Assembly (NCBI RefSeq): GCF_947491715.1
Contig: NZ_CANLKR010000039.1
Span: 1-47,727 of the forward strand
DNA from: an uncultured Shewanella sp.
GTDB taxonomy: Bacteria > Pseudomonadota > Gammaproteobacteria > Enterobacterales > Shewanellaceae
DNA: 47,727 nucleotides
Direction: 5' to 3'
The notes beneath the pieces are model-generated. The model had not been told where the DNA came from. It was given only the letters and a program-made list of their open reading frames with translations, and did no database searches. Within the stretch, counting starts at the first letter, position 1. The number at the start of each line of letters is the position of its first letter. A program made the position numbers and the translations under genes. Positions 27,670-35,189 of the stretch are shown here, piece after piece.

Positions 27670-29520
27670 TTATGATCGAGCCCTTTGTGAAAGTGGTCTA
27701 GGTTTAAAGACTTTGCTCATGCTTTTATCTGCCACCACCACTTTATTCCCCCCTTGCGCTTTACCTGAATACACCGCATTGTCAGCCCTTTGCAACATAG
27801 GATCTAAACTTAAATCAGACTCAGTATTTTGTGTTACACCAAAACTGGCCGATAAGCTAAAGTCATGACCACTGTGATGGGTATCGATTTTCCCCAATGC
27901 CGCTCTGCACTTTTCTGCCATCTCAATGGCTTTGTCTTCAGCCGTAAAAGGCAGTAAAATAACGAATTCTTCTCCCCCCATACGGGCAAAAATATCCCCA
28001 TCCCGCACAATGGATTTAATCACTTTCACCACTTTTTTCAGTGCCCAGTCTCCCGTCGCATGACCAAAATTATCATTAATGCTTTTAAACAAGTCCAAAT
28101 CAAAGGCAATAACGCTAAAGTCCGCCTGCCTAGCACACACTTGTACAAAGCTGTTCTCTCCAATATTTTGTCCCGCGCCGCGATTATAAATACCCGTCAA
28201 TGCATCGGTTTGTGCTATGCGCTTATAAGTGCGCTTTTGTTTGACACTCACCGCCGCTAAGATCACTAAAAAGAATACGCCACCCACGAGTAAGGTCACA
28301 AAGAGCAACATATTAGTGCGTTCACGCTCAGCAATTTGTTTATTGGCTAAATATAAGTCCCGCTCTCGATTTAAAAAGCTCAATTGACGCTCTTTTTCTA
28401 AAAAATCTAACTTTGAGGTTTCAAAAGCAATGATCAAACTTTGAGTTTCCCCCAATACGGCAAAATAGTTCTCTTGATATAGTTTTCGATAACTCAGCGC
28501 TTCAGGGGTTTCAACAAGCTTTTCACTGAGCACTGAGAGCGGCAAATAAATTTTTGCCAGTAGTTCCTTATCCCCCAGCTCATTGGCCATAACTAGCGCT
28601 TTAAGCAGCCTAGCCTTGGCTGTTATCAATTGCTGCTCTTGCATATCCACTTTCGCCAACAAAATCAGAGCAGAGGCCACATCATATTCATAAGAGACCG
28701 CAAGGGATAATGCTAAGGCTCGCTCTAACTTAGCCCGTGCAACAACAAGTTCATTTTGCTCAATTAACAGCGCAGCTTGCCCTCTCAATGCTTGCGGCAT
28801 TAACATTGTTACACCTGCCTGCTGACACTCATACAGGGCATCGGTATACAGTTTAAATAAGCTAGGCCATTCGGCTTTGTGTTGCCGATAAACATTATCC
28901 ATGCTCTCGGCATATACTGATGCGGCAAAACAGCGAAAACGTGGAGTATGAATATCGTCCAGTTTAGCGTACAAAATGTGAGCATATTTCAGCGCCTCAT
29001 CGTGCATTTTCATCAGGCCAAATAACTCTATCGCTTGACGATAACCCGATACTTCCGTATTAATATCTTGCACTTGAGTTAACTTAGGTAATAATTGATG
29101 TAATATTTGCAATGCTTCGAAATAACGATTATCGAAAGAGTAAATACTCGCCAACAAGACAAGCATTTTAGTATGGTATTTCAGATACTCCTTAGAGACT
29201 GATATCTCTAACTTTTGACGCAGTAAATTGATTGCTTGTTCGCTGTGATTTGTTAACGTAAAAGAATGCGCTTGCATTAACCAATATTGATATTGAAGTT
29301 CTAAAGGCATTTGCTCTAAATTCGGTGCCATTTCAGATAACACTTTCACAACATGATCAGGCGAATTCATAGTTTTTGTTTCTAACGCTGATAACTCTTG
29401 CTTAAATTTGACAATCGATTCATCATTGGCCCATGTTAAAAATGGAGAAAGTAAGATCGCCAGAATCAAAAAAGACACAGCTTTATAATTCATAGCATTG
29501 TTTCTATTTACTGTCCCCAT
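27670..29520 (-). CDS. TPR-GGDEF diguanylate cyclase (paralog 3)
   Basis: This 616-residue membrane protein has a signal peptide (MNYKAVSFLILAILLSPF, cleaved near TWANDES), TPR-like helical repeats, a transmembrane segment near 403-425 and a C-terminal GGDEF domain. The domain has TDALTGIYNR, GGEEF near residue 515, and an RxxD inhibition site (RDGD). Its C-terminal motif RADNAVYSGKAQGGN is close to the consensus, making it the most canonical of the three. The start used (29520) has GAGGG four bases upstream; Met10 (29493) is an alternative. It begins only 61 bases after the sonA-like stop with no visible terminator, so co-transcription with the borosin genes is possible. Confidence 0.9.
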   Translation of the reverse strand: MGTVNRNNAMNYKAVSFLILAILLSPFLTWANDESIVKFKQELSALETKTMNSPDHVVKVLSEMAPNLEQMPLELQYQYWLMQAHSFTLTNHSEQAINLLRQKLEISVSKEYLKYHTKMLVLLASIYSFDNRYFEALQILHQLLPKLTQVQDINTEVSGYRQAIELFGLMKMHDEALKYAHILYAKLDDIHTPRFRCFAASVYAESMDNVYRQHKAEWPSLFKLYTDALYECQQAGVTMLMPQALRGQAALLIEQNELVVARAKLERALALSLAVSYEYDVASALILLAKVDMQEQQLITAKARLLKALVMANELGDKELLAKIYLPLSVLSEKLVETPEALSYRKLYQENYFAVLGETQSLIIAFETSKLDFLEKERQLSFLNRERDLYLANKQIAERERTNMLLFVTLLVGGVFFLVILAAVSVKQKRTYKRIAQTDALTGIYNRGAGQNIGENSFVQVCARQADFSVIAFDLDLFKSINDNFGHATGDWALKKVVKVIKSIVRDGDIFARMGGEEFVILLPFTAEDKAIEMAEKCRAALGKIDTHHSGHDFSLSASFGVTQNTESDLSLDPMLQRADNAVYSGKAQGGNKVVVADKSMSKVFKPRPLSQRARS

Positions 29521-29581
29521 GGTACCCTCTTTATCTTTTGATTAAGTTCAATCCACTAGAATCAAAAACCGCCTTTATAAA

Positions 29582-29788
29582 CTAGTTTGGGTATATAACA
29601 TACTTCCCATACACCTCATTATCCCCAGTGAGATCAGATAGTTTATCCGCATCAGACTCGCGGATCGCCGTTTTCTCTTCATCGGTTAATTCCGCTTCAT
29701 CCATTACAGACTCAGGATCGGTTAAAAACTGATCTTTCAATTCCGCATCCGTGCTCAACTTGGCTAATAGGCCGTCTAAATTTGACAT
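29582..29788 (-). CDS. sonA: Split borosin precursor peptide (SonA-like)
   Basis: This small acidic 68-residue protein lies next to a borosin methyltransferase. It has a helical N-terminal domain with KLSTDAELKDQFLTDPE and LTDEEKTAIRESDADKL (residues 34-50). That pattern matches the borosin-binding domain found at the C-terminus of fungal OphMA (LTPQERAALELGD) and free-standing in split borosins. The last 12 residues, NEVYGKYVIYPN, are the predicted core. In SonA of Shewanella oneidensis the methylated residues lie, to my knowledge, in the equivalent near-C-terminal hydrophobic stretch, so Tyr63-Val64-Ile65 are the likely targets here. A GGAG ribosome site lies nine bases from the ATG. The stop region resembles an end of the 267-bp element. 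The product's function is unknown. Confidence 0.87.
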   Translation of the reverse strand: MSNLDGLLAKLSTDAELKDQFLTDPESVMDEAELTDEEKTAIRESDADKLSDLTGDNEVYGKYVIYPN

Positions 29789-29975
29789 GAGTCAATCTCC
29801 TTATTGGTTAAAAATGTATAAAATACAACGCTTTTTTTTGTTATGACTTCTTACTTCTGACCACTTGCTTCTTAACGCTTACTTCTTACCACCTTTTACT
29901 GACGCTTACGGCTTGCTGTTACAACTTGCTGCTTGTCGTTATGACTACTCAGTACTCCCCTCCAATAAACAACCT
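29789..29975 (-). promoter_or_regulatory. Purine-rich repetitive spacer between sonM-like and sonA-like genes
   Basis: Read on the gene strand, this 187-base spacer is rich in imperfect 8-10-base repeats (AAGAAGTAAG, AAGAAGCAAG, CAGAAGTAAG, AGCAGCAAG). The repeat tract is bracketed by two copies of GTCATAAC. An A8 run and the sonA ribosome site follow. There is no coding frame and no clear terminator, so it may be a slippage-grown leader that sets the relative expression of methyltransferase and precursor. That role is inferred. Confidence 0.45.
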
Positions 29976-30806
29976 TTACCCCAAATCATTAGCCGTTATG
30001 CCTAATTGGGCCAACACTTGATGATTAAGCTGTAATGGTTCACAGGGAGGAATACACAGGGTACTGATGTCAGTCAATGTGGCTTGGGGTAAATCTTTTA
30101 ACATTAACTTATCGATTCTGGGTGATTGAATGGGTAAAGTGGCCGCCTCATAAAGTATCACTTCATGCTCTAGTGGGTACCATTGTTGTAATAGGTCCAC
30201 TAATACTTGTAATTTATCAGAGCTGGTATGAAATTGTGTCAGTGTATGTTCACCCGCAAGACCAATTTGCCATAAGACTAAATACGCCGCAGGCGAGATG
30301 GATTGCTGATAAAACATGAACTGACTGGCTTCAACACTTTGGTGGCCAGAAGTGGCCGGATCCACGCCTAAATCTGCCCAAAGGCAAGCCTCAGCTGACA
30401 CACCAGGCTCCATATGGGCTGTGTATCCTTCTTTTTTTAATTGCTCAATCGCTCTATGACCCACACAGGCAAAGACACCGGGATGACCGTATAAGGCACA
30501 AACCACTTGTTTACCTAAGCGCACCTCAGTCACAATGGCATCCACCATCTGGGCATAAGTATCACGGCGATTTTTAACCCCACCGTTTTGTGCATAAAAA
30601 GGCTGTAAACTGCGAACATCTTTATTTAAACGAGCCACCCAGCGCTCAGCAAAGCCATCAGGCATCAAACTGAACACCACTTCCGCTTGCTCAATATAAC
30701 TTTGGCTTAATACCGTAATTTGTCCAGCAAGATTTAACCCTGTGCCCACACAAACGAGACGCCCATTTTTCTGGTTGCCTAAAATGTTGCTATCCATATC
30801 TTTCAT
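29976..30806 (-). CDS. sonM: Borosin peptide-backbone alpha-N-methyltransferase (SonM-like)
   Basis: This 276-residue SAM-dependent enzyme has a tetrapyrrole-methylase fold but matches borosin methyltransferases motif by motif: VGTGLNLAGQITVLSQSYIE (residues 20-39), NRRDTYAQM (79-87), LYGHPGVF (105-112), PGVSAEACLWADLGVDP and LVLWQIGLAG. These correspond to IVGTGIESIGQ, SRLNTYTQM, FYGHPGVF, PGVSAEDCLFADLCIDP and LVLFQVGCVG in OphMA. By that alignment Arg80, Tyr84, Tyr106 and probably Tyr71 are the catalytic residues. Unlike OphMA there is no fused core; the substrate is the separate 68-residue protein encoded 187 bases downstream. Members methylate backbone amides of the core in a heteromeric complex. 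No protease gene is adjacent. Confidence 0.92.
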   Translation of the reverse strand: MKDMDSNILGNQKNGRLVCVGTGLNLAGQITVLSQSYIEQAEVVFSLMPDGFAERWVARLNKDVRSLQPFYAQNGGVKNRRDTYAQMVDAIVTEVRLGKQVVCALYGHPGVFACVGHRAIEQLKKEGYTAHMEPGVSAEACLWADLGVDPATSGHQSVEASQFMFYQQSISPAAYLVLWQIGLAGEHTLTQFHTSSDKLQVLVDLLQQWYPLEHEVILYEAATLPIQSPRIDKLMLKDLPQATLTDISTLCIPPCEPLQLNHQVLAQLGITANDLG

Positions 30807-31573
30807 TGACTCGATCCATTTCCCTAAACGTGCAAACTTTAAGCAATAAAGCTAATAAGCAGCTAAAATCATCAACTGCTCAACGTGAGATGATTGTATT
30901 TTTTATTATTCACGCCATTCGTTTATTATTTTTATTATGCTGCTAATTTTTATTATACTGCTACTGGTGACAATTCCATTTCAAATGTCCTTGTGAAACG
31001 CTTGTCGCAATTGACAATTGATAACAAAGCTGTGACCAATATGTAACCAAATAATGTCCCATCAAAAGGCTTTTTTGTTCCCAACAAGCAATCTACATTA
31101 AACACAGCTTCTTTTCCAACATTTTTATCACAAAGGTAACCAAAAAGACTGAAACTACTTAAGTTTCTTTCCTTCATTGTATTCAAAATGAAGAGTGGAT
31201 CATGGGCATATTCACGATAAATGCAACAAAAAAAGTATAAAATACAGTAAATTCAAATAATCAAAGTAAGGGAGCGATTAATTTTACATCTTTTAGCTGT
31301 GTTGAATACACTCAAAGCTGCTCAATAACTGATGATTCTTCCTCAAAAACACATCACAAAGAGACGGTTCTCAACAAATATTCACCACCCATTCAATTTT
31401 AAGCAATTTAATTGAACTATTAGGAAATGGGTGACTCAATATAAGATCAATGTTATAAACTTGTATGTCTTACAAGTTACACAGGGCCAAGCCAGAGGCA
31501 GTAAGATATCCCTTGTCAGCAAGGGGAGTGCTTGGTTATCATGAACACAGATTTTTATGAAGTAGCGCATTCA
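30807..31573. other. Divergent intergenic region between borosin genes and bamE
   Basis: This gap of about 770 bases should hold the promoters of the sonM-like gene (-) and bamE (+). It has short AT repeats near 30900-30960 (TTTTTATTAT-type), a 77-codon unconvincing frame on the - strand (30953-31186), and a structured leader before bamE (31386-31528). I cannot name a specific promoter. Confidence 0.4.
31386..31528 (+). promoter_or_regulatory. Structured leader upstream of bamE
   Basis: Three inverted repeats occur in a row. CACCCA/TGGGTG (31386-31391 with 31428-31433) encloses TTCAATT/AATTGAA. Next is AACTTGTA/TACAAGTT at about 31458-31478. Last is CCCTTG/CAAGGG at 31510-31525 with a 4-base loop. 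The last hairpin covers part of the AAGGGGAG sequence that could serve as the bamE ribosome site. Regulation by this structure is inferred. Confidence 0.35.
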
Positions 31574-32011
31574 ATGACAATTAAAAAACAAAGTCTGACT
31601 TTATTGGGCGCCGCTGCGCTCTCGTTATCGCTTAGTGCATGTAGTGTATTTGATTGGTTAATCTACAAACCTGATGTTGCCCAAGGTAACTACATGGAAA
31701 AGCAACAAGTTGAAAAGCTTCGCATGCAAATGACCAAAGAGCAAGTTCAGTATATTCTTGGCCGCCCTGTCATTCATGACAGTTTTGCTGATGATACTTG
31801 GTATTATGTGTACCATTTTAAAAGTGGACGTGATGCGAGCATTATCCATAAAGAATTGATCATTCGCTTTAGTGACGATAAGCTGATCCAAGCGGAAGGG
31901 GATTATGACTTAAGCCCTGATTTCAATACGCCTCTCGAACAGAGTAAATTACCGGATTTTACTACACCGGCGACAAATAATGTCAGCAATGACCCCATAA
32001 ACAGTCAGTAA
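31574..32011 (+). CDS. bamE: Outer membrane assembly lipoprotein BamE
   Basis: BamE (SmpA/OmlA) is a small outer-membrane lipoprotein that stabilises the BamABCDE complex inserting beta-barrel proteins. The 145-residue protein starts with a lipoprotein signal (MTIKKQSLTLLGAAALSLSL) and lipobox LSAC (Cys23 lipidated). It then has the BamE motifs GNYMEKQQVEKLRMQMTKEQ, YILGRPVIHDSF and WYYVYHF. The ATG at 31574 gives a normal 22-residue signal; in-frame starts at 31532 (TTG) and 31541 (ATG) are possible and closer to a purine-rich ribosome site. The neighbouring rnfH-ratA and smpB-ssrA genes follow the conserved gammaproteobacterial order. Confidence 0.93.
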   Translation: MTIKKQSLTLLGAAALSLSLSACSVFDWLIYKPDVAQGNYMEKQQVEKLRMQMTKEQVQYILGRPVIHDSFADDTWYYVYHFKSGRDASIIHKELIIRFSDDKLIQAEGDYDLSPDFNTPLEQSKLPDFTTPATNNVSNDPINSQ

Positions 32012-32111
32012 ACGCACTAGATAACAAAATTAAGAACACTCAATAAACGGCATTATCGGTGCGCTTTTATTCATAAAGCGATGAGTAAACACGAGAGCTT
32101 AGCTAAAAAGT

Positions 32112-32459
32112 CTAAGCTCTACCGCCGGTTATTTTATTTGCACGCCCTTCTTCCTTCGCTTTTTCAGCCCTTCTTCGGCGGACATCTTTTGGATCAGCAA
32201 TTAATGGACGATAAATTTCAATGCGCTGGCCACATTGGATAATATCATTATGCTTAACGATACGGCTAAATATTCCTAATTTAACCCTTTCGAGATCAAG
32301 TTCGGGAAAATAAGCACTGATGCCACTTTGTCTAACGGCGTCCATACAAGTGGTTCCCGGAACGACCTTAACTTGCAATCTTTTTTGTAGATGAGGTAAG
32401 GCATAGATCACTTCAACATTAAATGGTGCCTGTTCTGTTGTGCTTTCAACTGCATTCAT
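32112..32459 (-). CDS. rnfH: RnfH family ubiquitin-like protein
   Basis: This 115-residue protein of the RnfH (UPF0125) family has a beta-grasp fold. The segments VEVIYALPHLQKRLQVKVVPG, FPELDLERVKLGIFSRIV and GQRIEIYRPLIADPKDVRRR are typical. Its role is not firmly known; it is usually encoded beside ratA. Its ATG overlaps the ratA stop by 4 bases, indicating translational coupling. The basic C-terminal tail is normal for the family. Confidence 0.93.
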   Translation of the reverse strand: MNAVESTTEQAPFNVEVIYALPHLQKRLQVKVVPGTTCMDAVRQSGISAYFPELDLERVKLGIFSRIVKHNDIIQCGQRIEIYRPLIADPKDVRRRRAEKAKEEGRANKITGGRA

Positions 32460-32890
32460 GAGTGATATACCACTTTAGCACGCCCAGTAAAAGCCGATAC
32501 CATTGACGACACCAGCTCTTTAAACACTTTGCCAAAAGCTTTTTCAACAAGGAAGTTTGAAAATTCAAAATTAAGTTCAAAATCAATTTGACAGGCATCT
32601 TCAGCCAATTCAGTGAAACGCCATTCTCCATGAAGATACTTAAACGGACCATTTTCCAATACTAAATTAATCCGTTTTCCCGGCTCAAGTTGATTACGAG
32701 TAGTAAAGCTCTTACTGATCCCAGCTTTGGCCACATCAACCGAAGCCAACATGGTTTCGCCGTCAAAAGTCAGCACTTTACCTCCTACGCAGCCAGGTAA
32801 AAACTCTTGATAAGAATCTACATCATTAACGAGATCATACATCTGCATAGCACTAAAACGGACTAACACACTGCGAGAGATCTGTGTCAT
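32456..32890 (-). CDS. ratA: RatA-type START/SRPBCC protein
   Basis: This 144-residue single-domain SRPBCC (START-like) protein is related to eukaryotic COQ10. In E. coli it was described as the RatA toxin affecting ribosome subunit association, while COQ10-like proteins bind quinone. Motifs are QISRSVLVRFSAMQMYDLVN, FLPGCVGGKVL and NGPFKYLHGEWRF. The frame opens at a TTG (32908), but alignment from memory with other RatA proteins, which begin M-x-QISR, favours the ATG at 32890. It is followed by and coupled to rnfH. Confidence 0.92.
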   Translation of the reverse strand: MTQISRSVLVRFSAMQMYDLVNDVDSYQEFLPGCVGGKVLTFDGETMLASVDVAKAGISKSFTTRNQLEPGKRINLVLENGPFKYLHGEWRFTELAEDACQIDFELNFEFSNFLVEKAFGKVFKELVSSMVSAFTGRAKVVYHS

Positions 32891-33073
32891 ATCGCCTATT
32901 ACACTCAATTACTAACCTTAATATGCCGATTTTAACATGAAGAGAAGAAAACGTATATTTTCTTACCCATCTTTCTTAAACCTAAAGCGGGCAAAAAAAG
33001 AACAAACTGATTATATTGAAAATAAATTTACTAAAAAATGCCCCTAAGTAATTCCAAATTGTTTGACTCTGAG

Positions 33074-33079
33074 TATAAT
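33074..33079 (+). promoter_or_regulatory. Consensus -10 box immediately before smpB
   Basis: A perfect TATAAT lies only eight bases before the smpB ATG (33088), and no ribosome site is visible between them. If used, transcription would start at or next to the ATG, giving a leaderless or nearly leaderless mRNA. A good -35 at 17-base spacing is not present. Confidence 0.4.
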
Positions 33080-33087
33080 AGCCTGCT

Positions 33088-33573
33088 ATGGCTAAGAAAA
33101 AATCAAAAACCCCAAGCGCTTCAATTGCCCGTAATAAACGTGCCACCTTCGATTACAAATTCGAAGAAAAATTAGAAGCCGGTTTGTCCCTCATGGGGTG
33201 GGAAGTAAAATCTATTCGTATGGGCAAGGTTAACTTGTCTGAAAGCTACGTGTTCCTTAGAGATGGCGAAGCCTATTTATTTGGTTGCACCATAGCCCCA
33301 CTCAACACGGCATCAACACATGTCGTGTGCGACCCAATGCGTTCAAGAAAGCTGCTTTTAAAACGCAGAGAGTTAGATAAATTACAAGGTCTGGTTGATC
33401 GTAAAGGCTATTCTATTGTGCCCATATCAATGTATTGGCAAAAAGGCGCTTGGGTCAAAATTGAAATCGGCCTAGGTAAAGGTAAAAAAGAGCATGATAA
33501 ACGTGACGATACCAAAGATCGTGAATGGCAAATAGAAAAAGCCCGTACGATTAAGAATGCAGTACGTCAATAA
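33088..33573 (+). CDS. smpB: SsrA-binding protein SmpB
   Basis: SmpB binds tmRNA and delivers it to stalled ribosomes for trans-translation. The 161-residue protein has a standard start (MAKKKSKTPSASIARNKRA) and the conserved EAGLSLMGWEVKSIR, NLSESYVFLRDGEAYLFG and KRRELDKLQGLVDRKGYSIVP. The basic tail GLGKGKKEHDKRDDTKDREW is the part that enters the mRNA channel. The ssrA gene follows 92 bases later on the same strand. There is no visible ribosome site before the ATG. Confidence 0.97.
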   Translation: MAKKKSKTPSASIARNKRATFDYKFEEKLEAGLSLMGWEVKSIRMGKVNLSESYVFLRDGEAYLFGCTIAPLNTASTHVVCDPMRSRKLLLKRRELDKLQGLVDRKGYSIVPISMYWQKGAWVKIEIGLGKGKKEHDKRDDTKDREWQIEKARTIKNAVRQ

Positions 33574-33624
33574 AACCCAATAGCGCAGATAACGAACAAA
33601 CAGTTGTTAATTTTTAGAAACTGC

Positions 33625-33653
33625 TTGGTGAAATACAATTAAGCAGTTACAAT
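33625..33653 (+). promoter_or_regulatory. Sigma-70 promoter of ssrA
   Basis: TTGGTG (33625-33630) and TACAAT (33648-33653) are separated by exactly 17 bases and end 12 bases before the mature tmRNA 5' end at 33666. The spacing and position fit a strong constitutive sigma-70 promoter. Confidence 0.7.
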
Positions 33654-33665
33654 TATTTTGTACTT

Positions 33666-34021
33666 GGGGGCGATTCTGGATTCGACAAGATTCTCGAAAC
33701 CCTGGGAGCATGCCGAGGGGCGGTTGGCCTCGTAAAAAGCCGCACAGTTATAGTTGCAAACGACGATAACTACGCTCTAGCAGCTTAGGCTAGCTAGCCA
33801 TCTTGCTCACGTTTATCAAATGGGCAGAGTATATAGATGGTCACCTTTACATTTGATAGCGAGGGAACCACGTTCAGGGGTGAACCGCGAAACAGTACTG
33901 AACTCGCCAATTGCAATCCTGTCTTTCGGAGTGTACTTGGTTAACTAAAAGAGAGACTAAGCATGTAGCGCCTTGGATGTAGGCTTTTTGGACGCGGGTT
34001 CGAGCCCCGCCGCCTCCACCA
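33666..34021 (+). ncRNA. ssrA: Transfer-messenger RNA (tmRNA)
   Basis: This one-piece tmRNA begins GGGGGCGATTCTGGATTCGA and ends CGCCTCCACCA, so its two ends pair as a tRNA-like acceptor stem with encoded CCA. The T arm GGGTTCGAGCCCC is near 33996. The resume codon is GCA at 33756, and the tag frame (33756-33785) reads ANDDNYALAA before TAG at 33786, differing from the E. coli tag by Asp for Glu. It works with the adjacent smpB product to rescue stalled ribosomes and tag incomplete proteins for proteolysis. No integrase or prophage lies beside its 3' end. Confidence 0.97.
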
Positions 34022-34027
34022 ATTAAA

Positions 34028-34059
34028 ACAAAGGGTTAGCCGAAAGGTTAACCCTTTGT
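34028..34059 (+). terminator. Terminator hairpin of ssrA
   Basis: A 14-bp stem (one G-T pair) with a GAAA tetraloop starts seven bases after the tmRNA 3' end. It is the likely transcription end or processing signal, although the following sequence is not a long T run. Confidence 0.72.
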
Positions 34060-34628
34060 CACATCTGAATAGCGACAAAGTGGCGACAGATAATTCACGA
34101 TTACAAATAAACAAAAAAAGTTGATTATTTTATCAGCATAAGTTAGCAGGCATACCACAGACTATTAAACCTAAACTGTATTGCCTACGATAAAGGATAT
34201 TGACAATTCAATTTTAATAATATGTTGAAGTTTAATATAATAGTGTCGATTTGGTCATTTGTTGTTTTTAAAATGTAATTGAGTAAACATGTCATCTTGA
34301 TTAAATAAAAATCCTAACCACCACAAAAATTAACATATAAAAACATGAAACAAACCAAATAAAAACCAAATAAAAACAATAAAACAAACGTTTAAGTATT
34401 TTATTTCACATAAGTATCAAATATTCTTATTGAATAGTTAATAATACTTAATAGTCTTCTTCCTATATTGACTTAAGTACGTGCTCTGTTCTAGTGTTTA
34501 GGTATAGGGTTATTTTTTCTTGTCCTTTTGCTCTCTCATCTTTTATTGAGCTGAGACCGTTAAATCGCATTGTTTGAAAAACAGCCTTCCTCTTATACAA
34601 ATTTGAATTACCTATGGAGGTAGTTGTT
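34060..34628. other. AT-rich intergenic region after ssrA
   Basis: About 570 bases are strongly AT-rich and hold no convincing gene, tRNA or integrase remnant. It probably carries the promoter and leader of the CBS-domain gene, but I cannot assign a specific -35/-10 pair. Its right end includes the TGGAGGT ribosome site (34615-34621). Confidence 0.4.
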
Positions 34629-35189
34629 ATGAGAAATTTGGATCTTTTTAGTACTGCATCTATCGATCATTTACTCTGGTCATCCGAAGAAGACATCACT
34701 GAACTTAATTCGCCTGCTGTATCTATTTTTACTGATTTTGATCACTCTTTGCCTTTGGTCGTTGACGCCCGTACCACAGCAGTTGAAACAGTAGAAATCA
34801 TGGAAAAAACCCATGCTTACATGAGACTAGTCGTCGATAAAAACAACACGTTTTTAGGCATCGTCACAAAAGATGAATTGCTGGAAAGAAAAATATTAAA
34901 ACAAGCACAAGCTGTAGGTGAATCTCGAAACGAGCTATCCATTAGGGATATGATGATCCATAGAGAATCCTTATTAGCACTTGATTATCATCAAATAAAG
35001 TCAGCAAAAGTGAGTGATGTTATTCGAGCATTACAAACCAATGGATTACACCATATCCTGGTTATCGATCAAAAAAGGCACCATATAAGAGGGTTAATTT
35101 CTGCAAATGATATTTCTCGCAAACTTAACATTCCTGTAGACATCGCCCCACCACCATCTTTCCAACAAATTTTCAATGTAGCTTATTAA
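34629..35189 (+). CDS. CBS-domain pair protein
   Basis: This 186-residue cytosolic protein is made mostly of two CBS domains (about residues 30-95 and 105-175). They include PLVVDARTTAVETVEIM, YMRLVVDKNNTFLGIVTKDEL and HHILVIDQKRHHIRGLISAND. CBS pairs bind adenine nucleotides and regulate partners; stand-alone forms are often signalling or stress proteins. The ATG at 34629 has TGGAGGT eight bases upstream; the earlier in-frame ATG at 34614 lies inside that ribosome site and is unlikely. It has no attached enzyme or channel domain. Its partner is unknown. Confidence 0.82.
   Translation: MRNLDLFSTASIDHLLWSSEEDITELNSPAVSIFTDFDHSLPLVVDARTTAVETVEIMEKTHAYMRLVVDKNNTFLGIVTKDELLERKILKQAQAVGESRNELSIRDMMIHRESLLALDYHQIKSAKVSDVIRALQTNGLHHILVIDQKRHHIRGLISANDISRKLNIPVDIAPPPSFQQIFNVAY

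Noticed and set aside
29582..29620. A third full copy of the 267-bp element at sonA
   Set aside because: Only 14 bases of one end match; the internal sequence and the other end are absent.
29820..29950. CRISPR array in the sonM-sonA spacer
   Set aside because: Repeat units are 8-10 bases and imperfect, with no regular spacers.
29976..30806. Precorrin/cobalamin or diphthine methylase for the SAM-binding protein
   Set aside because: The fold is shared, but the motif series matches borosin methyltransferases, no cobalamin genes are near, and a matching precursor gene follows.
30953..31186. 77-codon frame on the - strand upstream of the sonM-like gene
   Set aside because: No ribosome site, no signal or domain I recognise, and composition unlike the neighbouring genes; most likely non-coding.
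34000..34628. Integrated element at the 3' end of ssrA
   Set aside because: The tmRNA 3' end is a frequent integration site, but no integrase, direct repeat of the 3' end or phage-like gene was seen.
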